Part shown: positions 25,901 through 33,038 of the stretch, piece after piece
How the letters are laid out: every line of letters begins with the position of its first letter
Numbering within the stretch: the first letter of the stretch is position 1
Origin: Candidatus Baltobacteraceae bacterium
Lineage (GTDB): Bacteria > Vulcanimicrobiota > Vulcanimicrobiia > Vulcanimicrobiales > Vulcanimicrobiaceae
NCBI GenBank assembly: GCA_036488875.1
Contig: DASXGW010000002.1
Coordinates: 1 to 64,000, forward strand
Length of the DNA stretch: 64,000 nt
Direction of reading: 5' to 3'
Notes under the pieces: model-generated
What the model was told of the DNA's origin: nothing
Seen by the model: the letters and a program-made list of their open reading frames with translations, nothing else
Databases searched by the model: none
Program-made: the position numbers and the translations under genes

Positions 25901-26578
25901 TTAACGCAGCTTTGAAATTTTGAGGAACCGTTCGCTGTCGAGGCGGAAGAGCTGGGTATTGGCGCCCACGAAGACGCTTTTCGCAGGAGCGCACTTCGTG
26001 ACGAGTACGCCGGCGCCCAGGAAGCTGCGCTCGCCGATCTCGACCTCGTGACCCACGACCGCACCCAAGCCGACGAACGATCCCGCTCCGAGCCGGGCGC
26101 TGCCGCCGAAGGTCGCGTGCCCCGCGATCCAGGCATGATCTTCGATCACGCTGTGGTGACCGATCAAAGCGCCGCTCCATACGACCACGTTGCTCCCGAT
26201 GTGCGTCCCGGGTTCGATGATCGCGCCGTCGAGGATGACGCAGTTGTCACCGATGTCGAGCCAATCGCCGGTGCTGGCCTTAGGACTGACGTAGGAAATC
26301 AACCGATAGCCCTTGGCTTTTGCTTCTGCGTATTTCTTTTGCCGTAAGGCGTTGAGATCGTGATAACCGACGGCCACGATCATCGAAAACTGGTCAGGCG
26401 GAAAATGCCGTTCGACGTCGTCAAACGCGACGATCGGGCGGTCGAAGAAATGACCCTCCTTCGGGAGAAAGCCGGCATCGCACGCGAAGGCCGCTACGTC
26501 GTACTCGTCGGATCTGCGTAGGTGATGGAACACGACGTCGGCTACTTTCCCGGCGCCGAAGATCACAACGTTGGTCAC
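25901..26578 (-). CDS. NeuD/PglD-type sugar O/N-acyltransferase
   Basis: A GTG start with AAGGAAGC upstream gives 225 residues. The N-terminal third is a Rossmann-like sugar-nucleotide-binding domain (VVIFGAGKVADVVFHHL). The rest is a left-handed beta-helix made of hexapeptide repeats (GDNCVILDGAIIEPGTHIG; GSNVVVWSGALIGHHSVI; GERSFLGAGVLVTKCAPA). This is the PglD/NeuD architecture, which acylates UDP- or dTDP-linked amino sugars or sialic acids using an acyl-CoA; in some homologues the donor is an acyl carrier protein. It is the last gene of a minus-strand operon with a DegT aminotransferase, WbqC-like protein, acyl carrier protein and dehydrogenase, which fits acylation of a 4-amino sugar. 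Confidence 0.85.
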   Translation of the reverse strand: MTNVVIFGAGKVADVVFHHLRRSDEYDVAAFACDAGFLPKEGHFFDRPIVAFDDVERHFPPDQFSMIVAVGYHDLNALRQKKYAEAKAKGYRLISYVSPKASTGDWLDIGDNCVILDGAIIEPGTHIGSNVVVWSGALIGHHSVIEDHAWIAGHATFGGSARLGAGSFVGLGAVVGHEVEIGERSFLGAGVLVTKCAPAKSVFVGANTQLFRLDSERFLKISKLR

Positions 26579-26591
26579 GAGAAGCTTCCTT

Positions 26592-27320
26592 TCAAACGGT
26601 CAATCCGCCGTCGATGTGGAGTGTCCGGCCCGTCAGGAAGTCGTTTTCAAGAGCGAAGACGACCGCAGCCGCGACTTCGCGCGGCGCGGCCAGACGCCGC
26701 AGCGGCGTTCTGCGCTTGACGTCGTTCAAAGTTGCCTCCGCAACGGCGGCGTGCGTCGTAGGCGTGTCGGCGAAACCGGGCGCGATCGAGACGACGCGAA
26801 TGCCGAGCGGTCCCAGTTCCCGTGCCCATACTACGGTAAGCGCCTCGATGCCGGCTTTGGCGGCGGAATACGCGGTTTGTCCCGGATTGCCGGCAGCGGC
26901 GACCGAGGAAAAGTGCACGATGACGCCTTTGGTTCGCGAAGCGGCCATTCGTTCGGCAAATACCGCGCCCAAAACGAACGCTGCCGTGAGATTGCCCCGA
27001 ATGACGGTATTCCAGCTTTCGATCCCGTGCCGGCGCTGCCTGGGATTAGCGAGGTTGACGAGCGGTTCGCTATGGATCACGCCGGTGCAGTTGACCAGCG
27101 CTTCGACGCTGCCGTGCTGCTCGACGATTTTGTCTACCGCCGCGATGACGGACGTTTCGTCCGTGGCATCGGCACAAACCCACTGCGGATCGTCGCCCTC
27201 CGGCGTGCGAAGATCCAGAAGGACGACGTTAGCGCCCCGCTGTTGAAGGTCGGCCGCGACGGCGGATCCGAGGTTGCCGGCAGCGCCTGCGACGACGACG
27301 TTCTTCCCTGCGATGTCCAT
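26592..27320 (-). CDS. Short-chain dehydrogenase/reductase
   Basis: A 242-residue classical SDR of the FabG type: NAD(P)-binding VVVAGAAGNLGSAVAADL (G..G.. pattern in which GxxxGxG is replaced by GAAGNLG), the NCTGVI segment in the NNAG position, catalytic Ser in VHFSSVAAAG and the YSAAK pair, and DGGLTV at the C-terminus. Such enzymes reduce 3-oxoacyl carrier protein or sugar ketones. It starts 2 bases after the acyl carrier protein gene, so a carrier-bound oxoacyl substrate is plausible, giving a hydroxyacyl group for transfer to an amino sugar. Substrate not provable from sequence. Confidence 0.87.
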   Translation of the reverse strand: MDIAGKNVVVAGAAGNLGSAVAADLQQRGANVVLLDLRTPEGDDPQWVCADATDETSVIAAVDKIVEQHGSVEALVNCTGVIHSEPLVNLANPRQRRHGIESWNTVIRGNLTAAFVLGAVFAERMAASRTKGVIVHFSSVAAAGNPGQTAYSAAKAGIEALTVVWARELGPLGIRVVSIAPGFADTPTTHAAVAEATLNDVKRRTPLRRLAAPREVAAAVVFALENDFLTGRTLHIDGGLTV

Positions 27321-27322
27321 GG

Positions 27323-27574
27323 TTACAATGCGATGGACTTGTCGCGCAGAACGCTCTTGATCGTGCCGACGCTTCGCATAGCCACAATTTCGTCAGCCGT
27401 AAGCTCCACGCCAAACTCGTCTTCAATCGCGGCGATGAGCTCCATGTGGCTTAAGGAGTCCCACGTGCCGGTCTCTTCCATATCGAGACCGTCGGTAATG
27501 TCGCTGCGCTCGATCCGCAAGACGCCGGCGACGATCCCGGATAATCGATCCGCGGGCGCGATGCCATCACTCAT
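27323..27574 (-). CDS. Acyl carrier protein
   Basis: An 83-residue acidic helical protein with the carrier-protein signature ETGTWDSLSHMELIAAIEDE; Ser40 in DSL is the phosphopantetheine attachment site. FGVELTADEIVAMRSVGTIK is the usual helix III region. It is a dedicated carrier placed between a WbqC-like gene and an SDR gene rather than in a fatty-acid locus. The likely loading enzyme is the adenylating protein at 22683-24233. Similar small carriers occur in flagellin and O-antigen clusters that attach hydroxyacyl groups to amino sugars. Confidence 0.9.
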   Translation of the reverse strand: MSDGIAPADRLSGIVAGVLRIERSDITDGLDMEETGTWDSLSHMELIAAIEDEFGVELTADEIVAMRSVGTIKSVLRDKSIAL

Positions 27575-27612
27575 CGTTCACCGTCGATACCGTGTCACCC
27601 AAGCGCTTACCT

Positions 27613-28290
27613 TCACGGCGTAACCACCGTTTCGCGCCGGATTTCCGCGCCGAGTTGATCGGGCGGTTCTTCGATCAGACGAGTAAGAACGCTCGCATAG
27701 CTTCCACCGTACGGCGAAAGGAATCCCAGCTCGACGCCTGATTCGGCAAACGACGCATGGTCGTAGAGTTCGCGACCGCCCGAAGGATTGACGTACCGGT
27801 TTCCGCCTGCGGCTTTGACGGCGGCGATGACGCGATCTTGACCGCGCAGGTCGTTGGGAAGGCTCATACGACTCGATCGCAGCATCGGGCGCTCGATGCC
27901 CAAAATCGCGACGACGTCGCGGATAAGATCCACGAGGTACTCCGTAACGTCGCCCGACTCGCCCACGCCCAGGAGTCGCGCAAGCAGGGGATGCTGCTGT
28001 TTGCGGGCGCTCTCCAACGTAGGGAAGCGGCAAACCTGGGCTTCCAAACGCGCCGGCGCGTCCGGCGTAAACCGAAGATCGGCGATCGCGACTTCGCGCT
28101 CGGCCTTTTGGAGCGGCAGCGTTAGCCATGCCGGTTCTCCGGTGCTGGTCGCAAAACGGTTGCGATGAACCCAGCCTCGACGCGGAAACTGCACGCAATC
28201 GAACAGAACGACCGCGTCTGCGGCGGTGAAGAGGCGAAAGTAACCGGCATATGGGACGAAGTACGGCTGAATGACCGCGACGCTGGTCAC
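27613..28290 (-). CDS. WbqC-like family protein
   Basis: A GTG start overlapping the aminotransferase stop by 4 bases gives 225 residues. It opens VAVIQPYFVPYAGYFRLFTAAD and continues FDCVQFPRRGWVHRNRF, the standard WbqC N-terminus with the 'Q..Y.Py.gYf.li...D' pattern, and ends with a GGRELYD and FLSPYGGS segment. WbqC-like proteins recur in O-antigen and flagellin glycan clusters next to DegT aminotransferases; no biochemical role is firmly assigned as far as I know, though acyl-group transfer or maturation has been suggested by context. Another frame is open over the same span (27578-28327) but encodes nothing recognisable. Confidence 0.85.
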   Translation of the reverse strand: MTSVAVIQPYFVPYAGYFRLFTAADAVVLFDCVQFPRRGWVHRNRFATSTGEPAWLTLPLQKAEREVAIADLRFTPDAPARLEAQVCRFPTLESARKQQHPLLARLLGVGESGDVTEYLVDLIRDVVAILGIERPMLRSSRMSLPNDLRGQDRVIAAVKAAGGNRYVNPSGGRELYDHASFAESGVELGFLSPYGGSYASVLTRLIEEPPDQLGAEIRRETVVTP

Positions 28291-29435
28291 AACATCGCTG
28301 CGCGGAGGCCGCCGCGGGCTTCGTCAAACGAGCTCAGCACGCGTTCGAATTGCAGGTCGCTCATGTCGTGAAAGAACGGTAGGCCGAAGACGCGCGAGCC
28401 GAGCGAATCGGTGACCGGCAGTTCGTCGCGCCCGAATGGCCGGTAGGCGCGCTGGTGATGAACGCCGCTCTGCCACCAGCGCCGCGTTGCGATGCCGAGC
28501 CGTTCCAGGCGCTCGATGGTGCCGGGCGCGTCGTCGACGGCGACGTTGCAATAACACGACACCCATCCGCCGGCATACCCCGGCACCGTAGCGATGCCGG
28601 AGCGCTGCGCAAGCGCCGCTGCATAGCGTTCGGTGAGGGCGGCGAGCGCCGCACGGCGAGTTTGCCAGCCATCGAGCGCGGCGAGCCCGACTGCCGCATG
28701 ATACTCACTGAGTTTGCCGTTGTAGCCGAGAATCTGCCCTTCCGGCGAATCCCATACGCCGAAGTTGCAAATGCGGTGAAAGCGACTCATCGTCCGGTCG
28801 TCGAGCGAGATCACGACCCCGCCTTCGCCGGTGCCGAAGACTTTCGTCGCGTGAAGACTGATCATGATCGGCGATTTGCCCGGCCGCGCTTGCGCTACGG
28901 ACGTTACGGTGTCGAAGGAAGCTGCGCAGTCGATGATGACCGGGATGCCGGTGCGAGCCGTAAACGCATCCCAGGCTTGCGTGTCGACGGGAGCGCCGAA
29001 CGCCGAAACGGCCATGACCGCGCCCACGCCTTCTAGATCGCCGCGCCGTTCGATCTCGAGCGGATCGAGCATCCACGTCGACGGTGAGACATCGACGAAG
29101 TACGGCGTGAGATTCGCCGCCCAGATCGCGGCGGCCGAAGCTACGAACGTCCAAGACGGCACGAGGCAGCGAGATCCGATCGGGGCGCCGACTGCCAGCA
29201 AGGCAGCACTGAGTGCAACTGTCCCGTTGGCGACCAATGACAGTTGCTCGGGCTGCACGCCGAAGTGAGTAGCGAGTCTGCGTTCGAGTTCCCGTAAGAG
29301 CGGCCCGTGATTGGAGTAATAGCGGGCGGCGTCGATGCGCTCGAGGTATGGGCTTAGCTGCGCAACGTCGGGCAGCTGCGGCCTCATGACGGGGATCGCC
29401 TCAGCTTGCCTCGCGTGTACCATCTCTACGGTCAT
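28287..29435 (-). CDS. DegT/DnrJ/EryC1 PLP-dependent sugar aminotransferase
   Basis: The 382-residue product shows the sugar-aminotransferase pattern: YYSNHGPLLRELERRLATHFG, VANGTVALSAALLA (cofactor phosphate binding), VIIDCAASF with the Asp that pairs the pyridine nitrogen, and SLHATKVFGTGEGG with the PLP-lysine at residue 198. SLHATK is typical of enzymes that aminate dTDP-4-keto-6-deoxyglucose at C-3 or C-4. rmlA and rmlB, which make that substrate, are ~4 kb away, so a dTDP-amino-dideoxyhexose such as viosamine is a good prediction. A GGAGG ribosome-binding site lies 5 bases before the ATG. First gene of the operon ending at 25901. Confidence 0.9.
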   Translation of the reverse strand: MTVEMVHARQAEAIPVMRPQLPDVAQLSPYLERIDAARYYSNHGPLLRELERRLATHFGVQPEQLSLVANGTVALSAALLAVGAPIGSRCLVPSWTFVASAAAIWAANLTPYFVDVSPSTWMLDPLEIERRGDLEGVGAVMAVSAFGAPVDTQAWDAFTARTGIPVIIDCAASFDTVTSVAQARPGKSPIMISLHATKVFGTGEGGVVISLDDRTMSRFHRICNFGVWDSPEGQILGYNGKLSEYHAAVGLAALDGWQTRRAALAALTERYAAALAQRSGIATVPGYAGGWVSCYCNVAVDDAPGTIERLERLGIATRRWWQSGVHHQRAYRPFGRDELPVTDSLGSRVFGLPFFHDMSDLQFERVLSSFDEARGGLRAAML

Positions 29436-29494
29436 CGGCCTCCGCGAACGCCCTTTTTACGCTCCACGGGGTAGGAAACGGACCCGGCCGAGCC

Positions 29495-29501
29495 GATAAT
29501 A
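29495..29501. promoter_or_regulatory. -10-like element for cysD, symmetric
   Basis: GATAAT at 29495-29500 ends 7 bases before the cysD ATG at 29508, the spacing expected for a leaderless transcript; no Shine-Dalgarno is needed, although AGGCGGG fills the gap. On the other strand the same bases read TATTAT (29501-29496), a possible -10 for the divergent aminotransferase gene with a ~55-base leader. No -35 is evident. Confidence 0.4.
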
Positions 29502-29507
29502 GGCGGG

Positions 29508-30317
29508 ATGCCCACGGCTACCGATTCCGATCTCGACGCGCTCGAGTCGCGTACGATATTCATTCTGCGCGAGGCGTTCTCGTGCGTTTCGCCTATTTGC
29601 ATGCTCTGGTCGATCGGCAAAGACTCCACGTCGCTGCTCTGGATGGTGCGCAAGGCTTTCCTCGGCGACGTGCCCTTTCCGGTCGTGCTGCTCGATACGG
29701 GCATGGAGTTTCCGGAGGTCTACGCCTTCCGCGATCAGCTGGTGCGCGATTGGAATCTCCCGGTCCACAACGAGGCTTGCCCGCCCGAAAGCACCGTCGA
29801 TCAGACGCTGCCCCCGGCCGCTCGCCACGCCGCCCGCAAAACCGCGGGGCTGCGCGCCCTGATCGCACGCGAGAACTATCGCGGCATCATTTTGGGTATC
29901 CGGCGCGACGAGCAAGCCATTCGCGCGAAAGAGCGCGTTTTTAGCCCGCGCAACGCCGACGGCTCGTGGGATCCGCGATCGCAGCCGCCCGAGTTGTGGG
30001 ATTACTTCCCCTACGAAGTGCCCGACGGCGCGCACGTACGCATCCACCCGCTGCTGCACTGGACCGAACTCGACATCTGGCGTTACACGCAGCGCGAGAA
30101 CATTCCGTACGTGCCTTTGTATCTGGCTAAGGACGGTATGCGCTACCGGTCGCTGGGCGAGAGCAACATTACCGTGCCGATTGCGAGCACGGCCGAAACG
30201 CTCGATCAGGTTATCGCCGAGCTCGAGCAGACGCGCGAGCCGGAGCGTGCCGGACGCACGATGGATACCGAGAGCGAAGACGCGTTCGAAAGACTGCGCA
30301 CCACGGGGTACATGTGA
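29508..30317 (+). CDS. cysD: Sulfate adenylyltransferase subunit 2
   Basis: A 269-residue PP-loop ATPase with CMLWSIGKDSTSLLWMV (SxGKDS loop), LLDTGMEFPEVYAFRD, GIILGIRRDEQAIRAKERVFSPR and HPLLHWTELDIWRY, all standard CysD features; the usual family length is ~300. With CysN it makes adenosine 5'-phosphosulfate from sulfate and ATP. The next gene, a CysN-CysC fusion, overlaps it by 4 bases. No cysH, cysJ or cysI reduction genes or sulfate transporter genes are nearby, so the pair seems to serve PAPS supply for sulfotransferases rather than assimilation. Confidence 0.93.
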   Translation: MPTATDSDLDALESRTIFILREAFSCVSPICMLWSIGKDSTSLLWMVRKAFLGDVPFPVVLLDTGMEFPEVYAFRDQLVRDWNLPVHNEACPPESTVDQTLPPAARHAARKTAGLRALIARENYRGIILGIRRDEQAIRAKERVFSPRNADGSWDPRSQPPELWDYFPYEVPDGAHVRIHPLLHWTELDIWRYTQRENIPYVPLYLAKDGMRYRSLGESNITVPIASTAETLDQVIAELEQTREPERAGRTMDTESEDAFERLRTTGYM

Positions 30318-32164
30318 GACAAGTTCGCATCGTCATGGTCGGCGACGTCGACGCTGGTAAGTCGACGATCCTGGGCCGTATGCTGGTCGATCTCGGCCAA
30401 GTGACGCCGGCGAAGCTGGCCGAGTTGGAAAGCTCGAGCACGAAGCGCGGCGTTCCCATCGAGTACTCGTTTCTGCTCGACGCCTTCCAACTGGAGCGCG
30501 ATCAGGCCATCACGCTCGACATCTCGCGCATCTGGCTGCGGATGCCCGAACGCGATTACGTGTTCGTCGACGCACCCGGCCATCGCGAGCTGATCCGCAA
30601 CCTGCTCACCGGCGCCTCGGAAGTCGATGCGGCGATCATGGTCGTGGCCGCCGACGAAGGCATCACGCTGCAGACGCGCCGTCAAGCGCTGTTCTTACAG
30701 TGGTTCGGCTTCAAAGAGCTCCTCGTTGCGATCAATAAGCTCGATCTCGCAACCGACGCCGAGACCGCGTTCGCCCGGCGCAAAGCCGAAGTACGCGCGT
30801 TCTTGGAACAGCTCGACATCAAAGCGGTCGACATCGTTCCGGTCGCCGCACGCGACGGTGAGAACGTCGCCCTGGCCAGCAAGAAGTGGTCGTGGTGGAA
30901 AGGCCAGACGCTGCTGGACTCGCTGCACCAGCTGCGTCCCTACGTGCCGCACGCGGGCGGACCGCTGCGCTTCGTCGTTCAAGACGTCTTCCGCCGCGGA
31001 CCCAACCGTATGATCGCCGGGCGCGTCGAGTCGGGAACCATGCGCGTCGGCGAACGCATCGTCTTCTGGCCGTTGCAGACCGATGCGGTCGTTACCGAGA
31101 TTCACGACTGGCCCGATAAGGTCGACGAAGCCAAAGCGGGCAAGTCGGTGGCGATCATGCTCGACGAGCGCGTCTTCGTCGATCGCGGTGCCGTCGCGAG
31201 TTATCCGGGCGATGCGCCGGGCTTGGGTCATGCCATGCAGGCTACCGTCGTCTGGCTCGGCGGCGAGCCGGCTCCGGTCGGCGAGCCGCTGCGGCTGCGC
31301 ATCGGCACGCGCGAAGTGCCGGTGACCTTGCAGCGCATCGACGAGATCATCGATCCCGACACGTTGGAAGGCAAGTCGGCTGAGTCGATCGGCAAGAGCG
31401 ACGTCGGTGTCATCACATTGCTGTCGCGCGAGCTAATCGCCGGCGACCAGGAACTCGAAGATACGAGTATCGGGCGCTTCGTACTGCTGCACGAGACGAA
31501 TGTGGTTGCCGGCGGACGCGTGCGCGCGATCATCGGGCGGCCGCGTTCCGAAGGCGCGACCGACGTAGTTGCTCAGATGTCCTCGGTCGTCGCGGCCGAG
31601 CGCATCATTCGCAACGGTCATTCCGGCGGAGTCTTCTGGCTGACGGGCCTGCCCAGCTCCGGTAAGTCGACCTTGGCGATGACCGTGCAGCGCATGCTCT
31701 TCGATCGCGGCCGTCACGTCTACGTGCTCGACGGCGACACCTTACGCACGAGCCTAAACGTCGATCTCGGGTTCTCCGAGGAAGACCGCACCGAGAACGT
31801 GCGCCGCGCGGCTGCAGTCGCCGGACTGCTGGCCGACGCGGGATTCATCGTCATCTCGGCGTTGATCTCACCGTTTTCGGCCGACCGTTCGCGCGCTCGC
31901 GCGGCGTATCCGACGAGCTTTCACGAAGTCTACGTTGCGTGCGACCTGCAGACGGCCGAACGGCGCGACGTCAAGGGGCACTACAAGCGTGCTCGCGCGG
32001 GCGAGATCGCGAAGTTTACCGGTATCTCGTCGCCCTACGAAGTTCCGGAGAATCCGGATCTGCTCATCGACACGACGAGGCACAGCGTGCCGGAGTCCGC
32101 GGCGAACTTCATCGAGTACATCGAAGAAACGACCCGCATCAAGGTAGACGAGCTCAAGAAGTAG
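30314..32164 (+). CDS. cysNC: Bifunctional sulfate adenylyltransferase subunit 1 / APS kinase
   Basis: A GTG start gives 616 residues. The first ~420 are the CysN GTPase: GDVDAGKSTILGRM (G1), VDAPGHRELIRN (G3), AINKLD (G4) and EF-Tu-like beta domains. From about residue 435 comes an APS kinase (CysC) domain: WLTGLPSSGKSTLA (P-loop), YVLDGDTLRTSLN, FSEEDRTENVRR and ALISPFSADRSRAR. The fusion turns sulfate into PAPS without release of APS, as in NodQ-type proteins that feed Nod-factor or polysaccharide sulfation. This is the best sign that the two sulfotransferases of the island have a dedicated donor supply. Its end overlaps the convergent rmlA gene by 11 bases. Confidence 0.94.
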   Translation: MRQVRIVMVGDVDAGKSTILGRMLVDLGQVTPAKLAELESSSTKRGVPIEYSFLLDAFQLERDQAITLDISRIWLRMPERDYVFVDAPGHRELIRNLLTGASEVDAAIMVVAADEGITLQTRRQALFLQWFGFKELLVAINKLDLATDAETAFARRKAEVRAFLEQLDIKAVDIVPVAARDGENVALASKKWSWWKGQTLLDSLHQLRPYVPHAGGPLRFVVQDVFRRGPNRMIAGRVESGTMRVGERIVFWPLQTDAVVTEIHDWPDKVDEAKAGKSVAIMLDERVFVDRGAVASYPGDAPGLGHAMQATVVWLGGEPAPVGEPLRLRIGTREVPVTLQRIDEIIDPDTLEGKSAESIGKSDVGVITLLSRELIAGDQELEDTSIGRFVLLHETNVVAGGRVRAIIGRPRSEGATDVVAQMSSVVAAERIIRNGHSGGVFWLTGLPSSGKSTLAMTVQRMLFDRGRHVYVLDGDTLRTSLNVDLGFSEEDRTENVRRAAAVAGLLADAGFIVISALISPFSADRSRARAAYPTSFHEVYVACDLQTAERRDVKGHYKRARAGEIAKFTGISSPYEVPENPDLLIDTTRHSVPESAANFIEYIEETTRIKVDELKK

Positions 32165-32879
32165 AGCGGTCGCGCGCGATCAGTTCGTTTGCGTACGCGA
32201 GACTCTCGAAAGTACCGGCGTCGGTCCACCAGCCGTCGAGGACGTCGTAAAAGAGATCGCCTTCGCGGATGTAGTGGTTGTTTACGTCGGTAATCTCGAG
32301 CTCGCCGCGGCCTGACGGCTTGAGATGGCGGATGAAGTCGAAGACGCGCCGGTCGTACATGTAGATGCCGGTGACGGCGAAGTTGCTCTTGGGCTGCGCC
32401 GGTTTCTCTTCGATGCGAACGATGCGGTCGCCGTCGAGCTCGGGAACGCCGAATCGCTGCGGATCCGTGACTTCTTTGAGAAGGATCCGCGCCCCCGAAT
32501 CCTGCCGCTCGAACTTGCGCACGAACGGCGAGATGTCGTCGTGGACGATGTTATCGCCGAGGATCACGACGATGCGGCTGCCTTCGGCGAAGTGTTCGCA
32601 CAACCGCAGGGCGTCGGCGATGCCGCCCTCGCCCTCTTGGTACGTATAGAAAATGTCCTTCAAGCCGAACTCGGCGCCGTTTCCGAGCAGCCGCAAGAAA
32701 TCGCCGGCCGAGGTGCCGCCGGTGACGATCATGATATCCCGGATTCCCGCTTTGCACAGCGTCTCGATGGGATAATAAATCATCGGCTTGTCGTAAATCG
32801 GCAGCAGATGCTTGTTGGTGACCTTGGTGAGCGGCCTCAATCGCGAGCCTAGCCCGCCGGCCAGAATAACGCCTTTCAC
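32154..32879 (-). CDS. rmlA: Glucose-1-phosphate thymidylyltransferase-like nucleotidyltransferase
   Basis: A GTG at 32879 with GGAG 10 bases upstream gives 241 residues that start exactly at the catalytic domain: KGVILAGGLGSRLRPLTKVT, then NKHLLPIYDKPMIYYPI, the activated-sugar nucleotidyltransferase signature. VVILGDNIVHDDIS and the RFGVPELDG / IEEKPAQPKSN segments fit RmlA. It is shorter than classical ~290-residue RmlA, lacking the C-terminal regulatory helices, as in short RmlA/RfbA homologues. Product: dTDP-glucose for RmlB. The two are neighbours but separated by 159 bases rich in hairpins. Confidence 0.88.
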   Translation of the reverse strand: MKGVILAGGLGSRLRPLTKVTNKHLLPIYDKPMIYYPIETLCKAGIRDIMIVTGGTSAGDFLRLLGNGAEFGLKDIFYTYQEGEGGIADALRLCEHFAEGSRIVVILGDNIVHDDISPFVRKFERQDSGARILLKEVTDPQRFGVPELDGDRIVRIEEKPAQPKSNFAVTGIYMYDRRVFDFIRHLKPSGRGELEITDVNNHYIREGDLFYDVLDGWWTDAGTFESLAYANELIARDRSTS

Positions 32880-32910
32880 TTTGAAGGCACTCCGGCTCCG
32901 CCTCCGCGCC

Positions 32911-32989
32911 CCCCACGCTGCGCGTGGGGCCCCCAAACCATGGGGCGCATAAACGTATTGGCTTGCAACGATTCCCCTAGGGCGCCCCA
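32911..32989. repeat. Hairpin-rich gap between rmlB and rmlA
   Basis: CCCCACGC (32911-32918) and GCGTGGGG (32922-32929) form a perfect 8-bp stem with a 3-base loop. TGGGGCGC (32941-32948) and GCGCCCCA (32982-32989) form a second, wider inverted repeat. There is no T run, so this is not a plain intrinsic terminator; it may be a REP-like element or a stem that limits read-through from rmlB into rmlA. The rest of the 159-base gap (32880-33038) shows no gene. Confidence 0.5.
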
Positions 32990-33038
32990 AACAAACGCGT
33001 TTGCGTCAGCCGTCTTGCCATCGGGACCGCGTCGGGCA

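Noticed and set aside
27578-28327. A 249-codon minus-strand frame covering the WbqC-like gene
   Set aside because: It is a different frame with no family pattern; the WbqC frame has the full N-terminal signature and a 4-base coupling with the aminotransferase.
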